DNA of 64,000 nt from Planctomycetaceae bacterium (GTDB lineage: Bacteria > Planctomycetota > Phycisphaerae > UBA1845 > UTPLA1), in contig WYBU01000064.1 in the NCBI GenBank assembly GCA_011525745.1, forward strand, positions 21,300-85,299, written 5' to 3'. Below, one piece after another: positions 26,429 to 34,967 of this stretch. The translations under genes were made by a program, and so were the position numbers. Under the pieces are notes generated by a model that did not search any database, was not told the DNA's origin, and saw nothing but the letters and a program-made list of their open reading frames with translations. The number at the start of each line of letters is the position of its first letter. The stretch's first letter is position 1.

Positions 26429-28087
26429 TTACTCCTGGCCCACTTTCAGCCGCACCGTCCGTCCGCCGTCGGGCGTCAGCACGCGGGCCGAAACGCCGCG
26501 CTTCAGCGCATCGTCCGTCAGCACCGTGCGCAGATCGGTCACGTCGAACAGCCGTTCGCCGTCGACCATCAGAATCACGTCGCCGACTTTCATCCCCGCC
26601 TTGCCGCCGCGACTATCGCGCTCGACCCGCGTGACGACCACGCCGCCCTCTAACTCGTACTCGTCCAGCCCGAAAGCCCGCATCAGCGCCGGCGTCAACG
26701 TCCGCGCTTCGATCCCCAGCGGCTCGACGAACCACATCGGCTCGTCATCATCCGGCGGCGCCGTTTCGGAATCTTTCTCTTCGCCCGATTCCGGCGTTTG
26801 TGGCTCATCCGGCGGCGCGTTGCGATTGCGCTCCATCCGCTCCAGACGGCGGATGCTCGTGCGCGTCGAGAAATCCGGCGGCTGCTGGCCCAGCTCCACA
26901 CGGATCGTCAACTCCTTGCCGTCGCGCCACACCGCGAACGTCCGCTTGCTGCCCGGCGGCGAAGAGGCGATCAGATCCGGCAGTTCCGACCGGCCGTTGA
27001 CCGGCTGATCGTCGATTCGCAGGATCACGTCGTTTCGCCGCAGCCCCGCCATGTCGGCCGGCCCGCCGCCGACGACGCCCGTCACAACCACGCCGCGCGG
27101 CGCCGACAGCCCCAGCAGGTCGACGTCCTCGGCGACGACCGAGCGGAACTCGACTCCCAGGAATCCGCGCACCACGCGCTTGCCCGCCTTAAGCACTTCG
27201 GCGATTGCGACCACCTTGTTCGACGGCGTGGCGAACCCGATGCCCGAGAACGCCCCGGATTCGGTCGCAATCGCGGTGTTGATGCCGATGACTTCGCCGC
27301 GCGTGTTGACCAGCGGCCCGCCCGAGTTGCCCGGATTGATCGGCGCGTCGGTCTGGATGAAATCCTGGTAGTCGATGTTCAGCGCCACTTCCTTGCGGCC
27401 CTTGGCGCTGACGATGCCGTGCGACACCGTCTGCGGCAGCCGGAACGGGCTGCCCACCGCCAGCACGATGTGCCCCACCTTGATCTTGTCGGAATCGCCG
27501 AATTGCGCCGGCTCCAGACGGTCGGCGTCGATCTTCAGCACCGCCATGTCGGTCATGCGGTCGGTGCCCACGACCGTCGCGTCACACTCGCGGCCGTCGG
27601 CCAGCTCGATGCGAATCTCGTCCGCGTCGGCGACCACGTGATTGCTGGTGACGATGTAGCCGTCGCGGCTGAAGATCACGCCGCTGCCGACGTTCGTCGA
27701 CGGCACGGGGATCTCAAGCTTGCCGCCCAGCTCCTCCAGCCGCTTGCGCAGCTCGTTGTGCGCCGGATCGTCCGGCAGCACGGCCGCGCGACGGCTCTGC
27801 ACGCTGACGACCGACGGCTTGATGACCTCGGCGATACGCTGATAGGCGTGTGAGAGCTGCTCCAGCCCGGCCACGTCCTGCGGAGAAATCGATGCCAGGT
27901 ACTCGCGGTTGGCGTCCAGCCGGCCGCGCTGCACCGCGTAGGCGGCCCGCCCGATCAGATCGAGGCGATAGATGGCCGTTGCCCCCAGCGTGAGGAACAG
28001 AAGTGTCAAGATCGCCCGGCCCGCGAATGGCCGTCGAGGCGAACGATGCAGCGATTCATCCGCGTGCCAGAACTCGTCCATGGACAT
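26429..28087 (-). CDS. HtrA/DegP-type serine protease with two PDZ domains
   Basis: 552 aa. An N-terminal membrane anchor (AILTLLFLTLGATAIY, about 25-40) holds a periplasmic trypsin-like domain with the triad His140 (TSNHVVAD), Asp170 (TDMAVLK) and Ser245 (GNSGGPLV). PDZ1 is about 310-400, followed by an acidic linker (about 415-445). PDZ2 is about 450-552. It degrades or refolds damaged envelope proteins. Two near-adjacent ATGs (28087, 28081) are possible; GGAG is better spaced for the second. No sigma or two-component gene adjoins it. Confidence 0.93.
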   Translation of the reverse strand: MSMDEFWHADESLHRSPRRPFAGRAILTLLFLTLGATAIYRLDLIGRAAYAVQRGRLDANREYLASISPQDVAGLEQLSHAYQRIAEVIKPSVVSVQSRRAAVLPDDPAHNELRKRLEELGGKLEIPVPSTNVGSGVIFSRDGYIVTSNHVVADADEIRIELADGRECDATVVGTDRMTDMAVLKIDADRLEPAQFGDSDKIKVGHIVLAVGSPFRLPQTVSHGIVSAKGRKEVALNIDYQDFIQTDAPINPGNSGGPLVNTRGEVIGINTAIATESGAFSGIGFATPSNKVVAIAEVLKAGKRVVRGFLGVEFRSVVAEDVDLLGLSAPRGVVVTGVVGGGPADMAGLRRNDVILRIDDQPVNGRSELPDLIASSPPGSKRTFAVWRDGKELTIRVELGQQPPDFSTRTSIRRLERMERNRNAPPDEPQTPESGEEKDSETAPPDDDEPMWFVEPLGIEARTLTPALMRAFGLDEYELEGGVVVTRVERDSRGGKAGMKVGDVILMVDGERLFDVTDLRTVLTDDALKRGVSARVLTPDGGRTVRLKVGQE

Positions 28088-28609
28088 TTGCTCCGCAAGG
28101 GGTCGGGAACGTCACGGCTCGCCGCTCATTGTAGGGCCGCGTGGAGTAAATCGGCATTCTCCGCCTGATGGTGCACAGCCGCCCCCGGCTGTGAATGGAG
28201 CACAGCCGCCCCCGGCTGTGAATGTGGCACAGCCGCCCCCGGCTGTGTCACCGCGTGGCACGGGCTTGCAGCCCGTGCGAGACAAAATCCGATCCCAGCC
28301 GCAAGCGCCATCGCTGCGGTCACCTCTTCAGTGCGAAAGGCCCGATCGAACGCGGCACGGCCGCCCCCGGCTGTGAATGTGGCACAGCCGCCCCCGGCTG
28401 TGAATGTGGCACAGCCGCCCTCGGCTGTGTCACCGCGTGGCACGGGCTTGCAGCCCGTGCGGGACAAAATCTGATCCCAGCCGCAAGCGCCATCGCTGCG
28501 GTCACCTCTTCAGTGCGAAAGGCCCGATCAAACGCGGCACAGCCGCTCGCGGCTGTGTGATTATCCCCGGTGGACGGCACGCTCAACATGGACGACGTGG
28601 ACCGCGCCG
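28088..28609. repeat. Tandem block of CACAGCCGCCC...GGCTGTG palindromes with a 182-bp duplication
   Basis: About 522 bp. A 27-bp unit (CACAGCCGCCCCCGGCTGTG plus AATGTGG) is repeated around 28172-28240 and 28376-28430. A larger unit (28222-28403 and 28404-28559) is duplicated with a period of 182 bp. It contains GTGTCACCGCGTGGCACGGG and TCAGTGCGAAAGGCCCGATC. No coding capacity; looks like palindromic elements expanded by unequal recombination. Confidence 0.8.
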
Positions 28610-29458
28610 CTACTTCCCGCTCTCCAGCCGCTCCGCCTGGCCGGCCGCCATTTGATAGCAATGCTCCGCCGCCGGATACGCCCCGCTACGGATGTCCGCC
28701 GCGTAACGCTCGACCGCCGACTTCAGCTCGCTGAGCAACTCGGCGTATCGCGGCACAAATCGCGGCACGGGGCCGAGCGACAGCCCGACCATGTCATGCA
28801 GCACGACCACATGCCCGTCGCAGTATGGTCCGGCGCCGCAGCCGATCACCGGCAACTCGGTCGATTCCGTGATCATCCGCGCCGGCTCCGGCGGCATCGC
28901 CTCGAGCAACAGCGCCACCGCGCCGGCTTGTTCCATTTGCCGCGCGTCCTGCAACAGACGCTGCGCGTCGTCGGCGTTGCGGCCCTGGCTGCGATAGCCG
29001 CCCAACTGGTGAATCGACTGCGGTCGCAGCCCCATGTGCACCATCACCGGAATCGACGCCCGCGCCATCGCGGCCACCGTATCCACCAGCCGCGCGTCGC
29101 ACTCGACCTTGACCGCGTCGCATCCGGCGTGAGTCATGAAGCGCCCGGCGTTGCGCACCGCCTCCGCGGGCGTGACCTGGTACGACAGAAACGGCATGTC
29201 GCCGATGAGATAGACGTGCGGCGCGCCGCGCCGAACCGCGGCGGCCAGCGCCACCATCAGGTCCATCGTGGCCGGCAGCGTGGAGTCGTGCCCCAGCAGC
29301 ACCTGGGCGACGGAATCGCCGACGAGAATGGCATCGACGCCGGCTTCCTGCTCGGCGACGGCGGTGGGATAGTCATAGGCCGTCAGGACGACGATCTTCT
29401 GACCGGCGCGCTTTTTCGCGCGAAGCGTGGCCAGCGTCACTTTTTCGCGGGGCCCCAT
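28610..29458 (-). CDS. panB: 3-methyl-2-oxobutanoate hydroxymethyltransferase
   Basis: 282 aa; makes ketopantoate from ketoisovalerate and methylene-THF, the first step of pantothenate/CoA synthesis. VLTAYDYPTAVAEQEAGVD, ILVGDSVAQVLLGHDSTL, the metal and substrate region and VIGCGAGPYCDGHVVVLHDM are typical. Start ATG 29458 (MGPREKVTL) is chosen; upstream in-frame residues belong to the previous gene's tail region. It lies 19 bp downstream of the GH127 gene on the same strand, so may be co-transcribed, though the functions are unrelated. panC and panD are not here. Confidence 0.94.
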   Translation of the reverse strand: MGPREKVTLATLRAKKRAGQKIVVLTAYDYPTAVAEQEAGVDAILVGDSVAQVLLGHDSTLPATMDLMVALAAAVRRGAPHVYLIGDMPFLSYQVTPAEAVRNAGRFMTHAGCDAVKVECDARLVDTVAAMARASIPVMVHMGLRPQSIHQLGGYRSQGRNADDAQRLLQDARQMEQAGAVALLLEAMPPEPARMITESTELPVIGCGAGPYCDGHVVVLHDMVGLSLGPVPRFVPRYAELLSELKSAVERYAADIRSGAYPAAEHCYQMAAGQAERLESGK

Positions 29459-29477
29459 CGAAGGACAGCATAGGCCC

Positions 29478-31460
29478 TCACGTAGCCGCTCCGCAACGCG
29501 GAATCCACACGCGCATGTCGCCCGGCGTTCGGTTGGCCCACGCGAAATAGGGAAACGCGCGGTCAATCGGCCGCTCCCGGTCGGGGTCCGCCTGCTGAAC
29601 CGAACCGCGACCGTCAGGGAGCGCCGCGGTCACTTCCATCGACGGCGCACTGCCCGCATTCGAGTGAACGCCGACACGCCGCGCAACGTGCGGCTCACGT
29701 GCAACCGTATCGTCTTCCGCCGCTCCCTCACGGTCGCGGTTCGGATCAGATGAACACGCCTCCCGCTCACGCTCGCGGTTCCGATGATTCTCGCGATTTG
29801 CCGTCAACGCGACGGCGTTCATCGCCGCATCGAACGCGGTAATCAGCGCGTCGTCTTCGGCCAGCGCTACGCCGTCTACGGCGCCGCCGTGATCGCAGCC
29901 TTCGATGCAGTACACGATCGGCCCGCGTTGCAGCGCCACCTGCCCGCGACACGCGGCCACGCGCGCATCGGCCTCGACCCGTCGCACCGGCATCGGCAGA
30001 TTCAGTTCCACGGCGTCGCCCGACCTCCATTCACGCCGCACGACGACGTAGCCGCGCTCCAGTCGTTCGGCGCCGATCAGCCGGCCGTCCAGCGTCGCCT
30101 CGTTCGCGTCGCACCAGCCGGGTACGCGCAGGTGCAGCGCGAGTTGCGTCGGCGTCGAACAGTCGATCGCCACACGTACCAGGCCGTCCCACGGATACTC
30201 GGTCTGCTGAACGACGCGAACAGCAGCGCCGTTCGGCAGCGACAGCGTCGCCGCGCCGGCCGCGTACAGATCGACGTAGACCTCGTCGTCGCCGCACGAG
30301 TAGAACAGCCCGCCGACGCTCGGCACAAAGCGCGCCAGGTTCGTCGGACAGCAGGCGCACTCAAACCACCGCCGCCGTCGATGCTCCGGCCCGGCCGCCA
30401 GCGGATTGACGTAGAAAAACGCGTCGCCTTCGCGAGACAGCCCGGCCAGTACGCCGTTGTACAGGGCGCGCTCCAGCACGTCGGCGCAGGCCGCGTCGCG
30501 CCGCAGCAGTTGCATGCGCCGCGCCCACAGAACCAGCCCGATCGCCGCGCACGTTTCGGCATACGCACCTTCGTTAGGCAGATCGAACGGCGGGCCGAAG
30601 CCCTCGCTCGTGTGGACCGATCCCAGCCCCCCGGTGACGTACATGTGCCGTTGCGTCACGTCTTGCCACAGCCGTTCGAGCACGTCGTCGAATTCCGCCG
30701 CCGGATCGAGCGCCGCCAGGTCGGTCACGGCGGAGTAGAGATACATCGCCCGCACGCAATGACCGGCCGGCTCATGCTGATCGCGAATCGGCCGATGATC
30801 CTGGGCGTATTCGCCGTATGATTCGCGCCCTTCGCATCGGCCGCGCTGCTCGACAAAGAATCGCGCCAGCGCCAGATCGCGCGAATCGCCGAAGGCGCAA
30901 TACGCGCGAAGAAGCGCCAGTTCGATCTCGGGATGCCCCGGCGGGTCGCTTCGTCGCCCCGGGCCGAAGACGGCGCCGACGTGGTCGATCGCCCGCCGCG
31001 CGACGCACCACAGTGACTGCTTGCCCGTCGCCTGCCGATGGGCGATGGCTGCTTCGAGCAGATGACCGATGCAATACAACTCGTGCTTGTTGCGGATGTC
31101 GGCCCATCGCGGCAGCCCGGTCAGCGTGAACCAGGTGTTGAGATAGCCGTCCGGCCGCTGCGCGGCGGCGATGCGGTCGATCAGATCGTCGAGCAGTGCG
31201 TCGAGCCGCGCATCGGGTCGCAGCGCCAGCAGGTTTGCGGCGCCTTCGAGCAGCTTGAACACATCCGAGTCGTCGTAGAAACGCCCCTCATGCCCGCCGG
31301 GCAACCGTCCCGCCGCCCGGTCGAAGTTGGCCAGCCGCCCCGTCTGCTCGCACATGGCCAGCCCATGTGGCAGCGTGACGGAACGAACCGTCTCAATCCG
31401 CGGCGCCCAGAACGCGTCATGTAATCGCACGCACGACAACGGGACAGGTCTAAGCGCCAT
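29478..31460 (-). CDS. GH127-family glycosidase (beta-L-arabinofuranosidase type) with repeat-derived insertion
   Basis: 660 aa. GGHEGRFYDDSDVFKLLEGA, QRPDGYLNTWF and NKHELYCIGHL are hallmarks of GH127 (former DUF1680). The zinc/catalytic cysteine cluster is ECACCPTN with Cys368, Cys370 and Cys371. The C-terminal FPYFAWANRTPGDMRVW motif is intact. GH127 enzymes release beta-L-arabinofuranose from plant-type glycans; substrate here untested. Residues about 555-635 are an unusual charged stretch with copies of the same palindromic element found in ribD (DPNRDREGAAE, LPDGRGSVQ). GGAG is 6 nt before ATG 31460. Confidence 0.87.
   Translation of the reverse strand: MALRPVPLSCVRLHDAFWAPRIETVRSVTLPHGLAMCEQTGRLANFDRAAGRLPGGHEGRFYDDSDVFKLLEGAANLLALRPDARLDALLDDLIDRIAAAQRPDGYLNTWFTLTGLPRWADIRNKHELYCIGHLLEAAIAHRQATGKQSLWCVARRAIDHVGAVFGPGRRSDPPGHPEIELALLRAYCAFGDSRDLALARFFVEQRGRCEGRESYGEYAQDHRPIRDQHEPAGHCVRAMYLYSAVTDLAALDPAAEFDDVLERLWQDVTQRHMYVTGGLGSVHTSEGFGPPFDLPNEGAYAETCAAIGLVLWARRMQLLRRDAACADVLERALYNGVLAGLSREGDAFFYVNPLAAGPEHRRRRWFECACCPTNLARFVPSVGGLFYSCGDDEVYVDLYAAGAATLSLPNGAAVRVVQQTEYPWDGLVRVAIDCSTPTQLALHLRVPGWCDANEATLDGRLIGAERLERGYVVVRREWRSGDAVELNLPMPVRRVEADARVAACRGQVALQRGPIVYCIEGCDHGGAVDGVALAEDDALITAFDAAMNAVALTANRENHRNREREREACSSDPNRDREGAAEDDTVAREPHVARRVGVHSNAGSAPSMEVTAALPDGRGSVQQADPDRERPIDRAFPYFAWANRTPGDMRVWIPRCGAAT
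29590..29790. repeat. Palindromic repeat copies in frame within the GH127 gene
   Basis: A + strand copy at about 29598-29620 (CCGCGACCGTCAGGGAGCG), an inverted copy at about 29722-29745, and a third, partial inverted copy at about 29762-29783. Together they contribute most of an 80-residue insertion before the conserved C-terminal motif. Confidence 0.7.
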
Positions 31461-31874
31461 CGAAAACTCCGCGATACGCGCGCCGGCATCATACTTGGGT
31501 CTGCCATGTGAGTGCGCGTCCGAGAAGCCTGAACCGAACCGCGACCCCGTATGCGACCATGACGGGAGCGTGAAGGGAGCGGCCGATCGTCATCATGATG
31601 AGCGAAACGCTCGACTGCGGCGGTTCGCCTTGAATCGGGCTTCTCATGCACGCTCTGGGATTTGAGATTCGAGATCTCAGGATTGAAAGCGGACAATTTA
31701 CAGATGAAATCGCCAACCGGCATCTGACGTCATGAATCAGGAATCACGGAACTCGGATCTCGAATCTCACATCTCAATTCCCCGGAGCGACACCGAAACG
31801 CCTCCAACGCCGGCACGCCCCCAACAGGCAGACCGACGACTTCAACCTGATCGCCGATGGCTGATCGCCGACGG
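31461..31874. repeat. Intergenic region with degenerate repeats
   Basis: 414 bp. A degenerate GAACCGCGACC element lies at about 31534-31580. An AT-richer stretch rich in GAATC, GAGATC and CATCTC words (about 31650-31780) resembles stretches at 11.15, 53.77 and 55.2 kb. No gene seen. Confidence 0.45.
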
Positions 31875-32894
31875 CTAATCGCCCTCCCACGCCACCACCG
31901 CCGCGACCGGAAAATGATCCGACGGATAACGCCCGTCGCGCTCCTCATGCACAATCTCCGCTTCCAGCGTCTCGAACCGCGGATCGACGAAGACGTAGTC
32001 GATCTTCGCTCCGCCGCGGTCTCCCCGGAACGCATGGTACGTGCCCACGTCTGCCGCATCGGGATGCAGCATGCGGAACGTGTCCGCCAGCGTCCGCGCC
32101 GGCGGCGACGGCCGCGGCCCCACGTGCAGCGGCAACGTCCGCAGGCGCACGATCTCCGGGCTGTTCTCGCCCGCGTTGAAATCGCCCATCACGATCACGG
32201 GATCGTCCACCGGTCGCGCCGCGATGCGGCGCATAAGTGCATCGACGCTGCGCAATCGCGACGCCGCCGAAACATGATCCAGATGAACGTTGTACACGCT
32301 GAGCGTCGGCCCGCCGACGTCGCGCTGCCGCAGCCGCGCCCGCGTGCAGATGCGCGGAATGCTGTTACCCCAGCTCTTCGATCCCGGCACGTCCGGCGTA
32401 TCCGAAAACCAGAATGTGCCGAAGTCCAGCACTTCGAACCGCCGCGCACGAAACAGAATCGGCGCATACTCCCCGCCCGTCCGGCCGTCGTCGCGCCCCA
32501 CGCCGGTAGCGGCGAACTCCGGCAACGCGGCGCACAGCTCCAGAAACTGAGAATGCAACACTTCCTGAAGCCCCACGATGTCCGGCCGCCGCGATCGGAT
32601 CAGCTCGATCACATGCGCCCGCCGCCGCTCCCAGCGGTTCTCGCCGTCGTTGGCCGTAGCGTAGCGGATATTGAATGTCATCAATCGCAGCGGGCCGAAC
32701 GCCGCCGGCTGGGAATCTACAATCTCCGCCGCCGGCTGCCGGCAGCCCGTCATCAGCAGCCCGGCGGAAATCAGCACCCAAAGGCAGGATGTCTGAAAGT
32801 CGGCCCCTCGGGCCGGTCCCCCCGCTGGCGCGGGCGGTTCTGATGCGGCTCTGACATTGATCGAGCGCTGTAGTCTTGGACCATGACGCAACAT
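31875..32894 (-). CDS. Lipoprotein of the endonuclease/exonuclease/phosphatase superfamily
   Basis: About 339 aa. A lipobox-like LLMTGC is at about residues 46-51. The catalytic domain has LMTFNIRYATANDGENRW, IVGLQEVLHSQF, YNVHLDHVS, VIVMGDFNAGENS and a final PSDHFPVAA, the complete metal-dependent EEP active site. Could be a nuclease, phosphodiesterase or sphingomyelinase-like enzyme; substrate not readable. The N-terminal 30 residues (PPAPAGGPARGAD) look repeat-derived, and ATG 32894 may be too far upstream; a GTG at the start of VLISAGLLMTGC is the other option. Confidence 0.8.
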   Translation of the reverse strand: MLRHGPRLQRSINVRAASEPPAPAGGPARGADFQTSCLWVLISAGLLMTGCRQPAAEIVDSQPAAFGPLRLMTFNIRYATANDGENRWERRRAHVIELIRSRRPDIVGLQEVLHSQFLELCAALPEFAATGVGRDDGRTGGEYAPILFRARRFEVLDFGTFWFSDTPDVPGSKSWGNSIPRICTRARLRQRDVGGPTLSVYNVHLDHVSAASRLRSVDALMRRIAARPVDDPVIVMGDFNAGENSPEIVRLRTLPLHVGPRPSPPARTLADTFRMLHPDAADVGTYHAFRGDRGGAKIDYVFVDPRFETLEAEIVHEERDGRYPSDHFPVAAVVAWEGD

Positions 32895-33158
32895 GACGTA
32901 CCGTGCGATTATCCAGACAAGGCCGCGCGCGTCAACGAACCGGCCCGGCGCCGCGCGATAACTGCCGCGATGAATCCGCGATAAATCGCCGGCCCGCTCC
33001 TTCCAAGGCCCGCTCGCCGGCCGTCCTGTTTCGACTCTCGACCTTTTGCTTCCCCTTCGTGCCTCTCGTTTCGACGTTTCGACTTTTCCCCCCGCTTGCC
33101 TCCCCGCGCCCCTTCGCCGACACTGATTCCGTCCGTCGAAACCAACGGAGGTCACGCA

Positions 33159-34301
33159 ATGCGTTTCGCCACCCGCGCCATTCACGTAGGCCAGGAGGCC
33201 GATCCGGCCACCGGCGCCATCATTGTCCCGATCTATCAGACCTCGACCTACACGCAGGAGGCGCTGGGCAAGCACAAGGGCTACGAGTACGCCCGCACCG
33301 GCAACCCCACGCGAACGGCGCTGGAGAAGTGCCTCGCCTCTCTCGAAAGCGCCGAATTCGGCCTCTGCTTCGCTTCCGGCCTGGCGGCGACGACCAACGT
33401 GCTGCACCTGCTCTCGGCCGGCGACCACGTCGTCTGCGGCGACGATCTGTACGGCGGCACGTTCCGGCTGTTCAGCAAGGTCTGGGAGCGACACGGCCTG
33501 ACGTTCACCGCGGTCGACATGAGCCGCGCCGACAATATCCGCGAGGCGCTGCGCCCCAACACCAAGCTCGTCTGGCTCGAAACGCCTACGAATCCGCTGC
33601 TCAAGCTCATCGACATCGCCGCCGCGGCGAAGATCACGCGCCAGGCCGCCGCGAAACTGGCGGTCGACAACACGTTCGCCAGCCCGGCCCTGCAAAGCCC
33701 GCTGGAGCTGGGCGCCGATCTGGTCGTCCACAGCACGACGAAGTATCTCGGCGGTCACAGCGACGTCGTCGGCGGAGCGGTGCTGACGCGCGACGCGGCG
33801 CTGTACGAATCGCTCAAGTTTCATCAGAATGCCGTCGGCGCGGTGCCCGGACCGTTTGACTGCTGGCTCGTGCTGCGCGGTCTCAAGACGCTGCAACTGC
33901 GGATGAAGGCCCACTGCGACCACGCGATGAAAGTGGCCCAGTTCCTCAAGAGCCACGCCAAAGTCGAGCGCGTCATCTATCCCGGCCTGCCCGATCATCC
34001 GCAGCACGAACTGGCGCGCAAGCAGATGCGGGGCTTCGGCGGCATGGTGTCGTTCGAGCTGAAAGGCGGACTCGAAACGGCGAAACGCATCCTCGGCAAA
34101 ACCAAGCTCTTTTCCCTGGCCGAAAGCCTCGGCGGCGTCGAAAGCCTGATCGGCCATCCGGCCACGATGACGCACGCGAGCATCCCGCCCGAGGTGCGGC
34201 GCTCGCGCGGCCTGAGCGACGGGCTGGTGCGGCTGTCGGTCGGCATCGAAGACGCCGACGATCTCTGCGCCGATCTCGACGCGGCGATGAAAGCGGTGTG
34301 A
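33159..34301 (+). CDS. metB: Trans-sulfuration PLP enzyme (cystathionine gamma-synthase/lyase family)
   Basis: 380 aa. ATRAIHVGQEADPATGAI, YEYARTGNPTR and the PLP lysine in STTKYLGGHSD (Lys195) define the Cys/Met-metabolism PLP family. The SLAESLGGVESLIGHPATMTH segment is strongly conserved. The family interconverts cystathionine, cysteine and homocysteine; synthase and lyase cannot be told apart safely from sequence. ACGGAGGT precedes ATG 33159. The ruvX gene follows immediately, either overlapping (GTG 34298) or 8 bp downstream (ATG 34310). Confidence 0.88.
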   Translation: MRFATRAIHVGQEADPATGAIIVPIYQTSTYTQEALGKHKGYEYARTGNPTRTALEKCLASLESAEFGLCFASGLAATTNVLHLLSAGDHVVCGDDLYGGTFRLFSKVWERHGLTFTAVDMSRADNIREALRPNTKLVWLETPTNPLLKLIDIAAAAKITRQAAAKLAVDNTFASPALQSPLELGADLVVHSTTKYLGGHSDVVGGAVLTRDAALYESLKFHQNAVGAVPGPFDCWLVLRGLKTLQLRMKAHCDHAMKVAQFLKSHAKVERVIYPGLPDHPQHELARKQMRGFGGMVSFELKGGLETAKRILGKTKLFSLAESLGGVESLIGHPATMTHASIPPEVRRSRGLSDGLVRLSVGIEDADDLCADLDAAMKAV

Positions 34302-34309
34302 GATCGTTC

Positions 34310-34756
34310 ATGTCCGCCATTCTCGGCATCGACTACGGCAGCAAGCGCATCGGGCTGGCCATCAGCGACGCCGGCGGAACGATCGCCATGCCGCTGTCGG
34401 TGCTGCCAGGCCGCGGAGACGTCGAGCAGGATGCGGCGGCGGTGCTGGCGGCGTCGGCGGAGCATGACGTGGAGCGCTTCGTCGTCGGACTGCCGCTGAA
34501 CATGGACGACTCGGAGGGTGAACAGGCGAAGCTGTCGCGACGCTTCGGCGCGGCGCTGGCGGTCCGCTCGAATCGACCGGTCGATTATTTCGACGAACGC
34601 CTGTCCAGTTTTCACGCCGACGAGCTGACGCGCGAAGCTGGCCTGCCGCGCCGCCTCCGCCGCGCCAAGCAGGACAAGGTAGCCGCCCAGGTGATGTTAC
34701 AAGCCTATCTCGATCAAAGCGGTGGTTCGGCCCACGCAGCGGCCCCTACGGCCTGA
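34310..34756 (+). CDS. ruvX: Putative pre-16S rRNA nuclease / Holliday junction resolvase-like RuvX (YqgF)
   Basis: 148 aa. ILGIDYGSKRIGLAISD (RNase H-like first strand with catalytic Asp), VVGLPLNMD and VDYFDERLSSFHADE (second acidic site) match the YqgF family. It processes pre-16S rRNA and may act on DNA junctions. Start ATG 34310 is taken; GTG 34298 overlapping the metB stop is possible. Downstream are intergenic palindromic repeats. Confidence 0.9.
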   Translation: MSAILGIDYGSKRIGLAISDAGGTIAMPLSVLPGRGDVEQDAAAVLAASAEHDVERFVVGLPLNMDDSEGEQAKLSRRFGAALAVRSNRPVDYFDERLSSFHADELTREAGLPRRLRRAKQDKVAAQVMLQAYLDQSGGSAHAAAPTA

Positions 34757-34967
34757 ATCGAGCCGCGACCGTGAGTCGGATCTGATCCGAACCGCGACCG
34801 TAAGGGAGCGCCGGGAAACGCATCGAACGCTGAGGCGCGCACGCATTCGCAACGACGCTGCGTACAGCCGAAGGCGGACCGGGCGTCGACAGTGAACGGC
34901 GCCGCGGCGCTCCCTGACGGTCGCGGTTCGGTTCAGCAGGCGACGCCCCGCCAACCGGCTTCGCGCG
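34757..34967. repeat. Three palindromic repeat copies after ruvX
   Basis: CCGCGACCGTGAG at about 34763, CCGCGACCGTAAGGGAGCG at about 34790-34808, and an inverted CGCTCCCTGACGGTCGCGG at about 34908-34926. This is the same family as inside ribD and GH127. Confidence 0.75.

Noticed and set aside
28172..28430. CRISPR-like or origin-like repeat array
   Set aside because: The units are palindromic GGCTGTG elements of variable spacing shared with other gaps; no spacers or DnaA-box pattern seen.
32895..34175. N-terminal extension of the EEP-family lipoprotein gene through the metB region
   Set aside because: That part is antisense to metB and has shadow composition; the lipobox places the true N-terminus near 32.7-32.9 kb.
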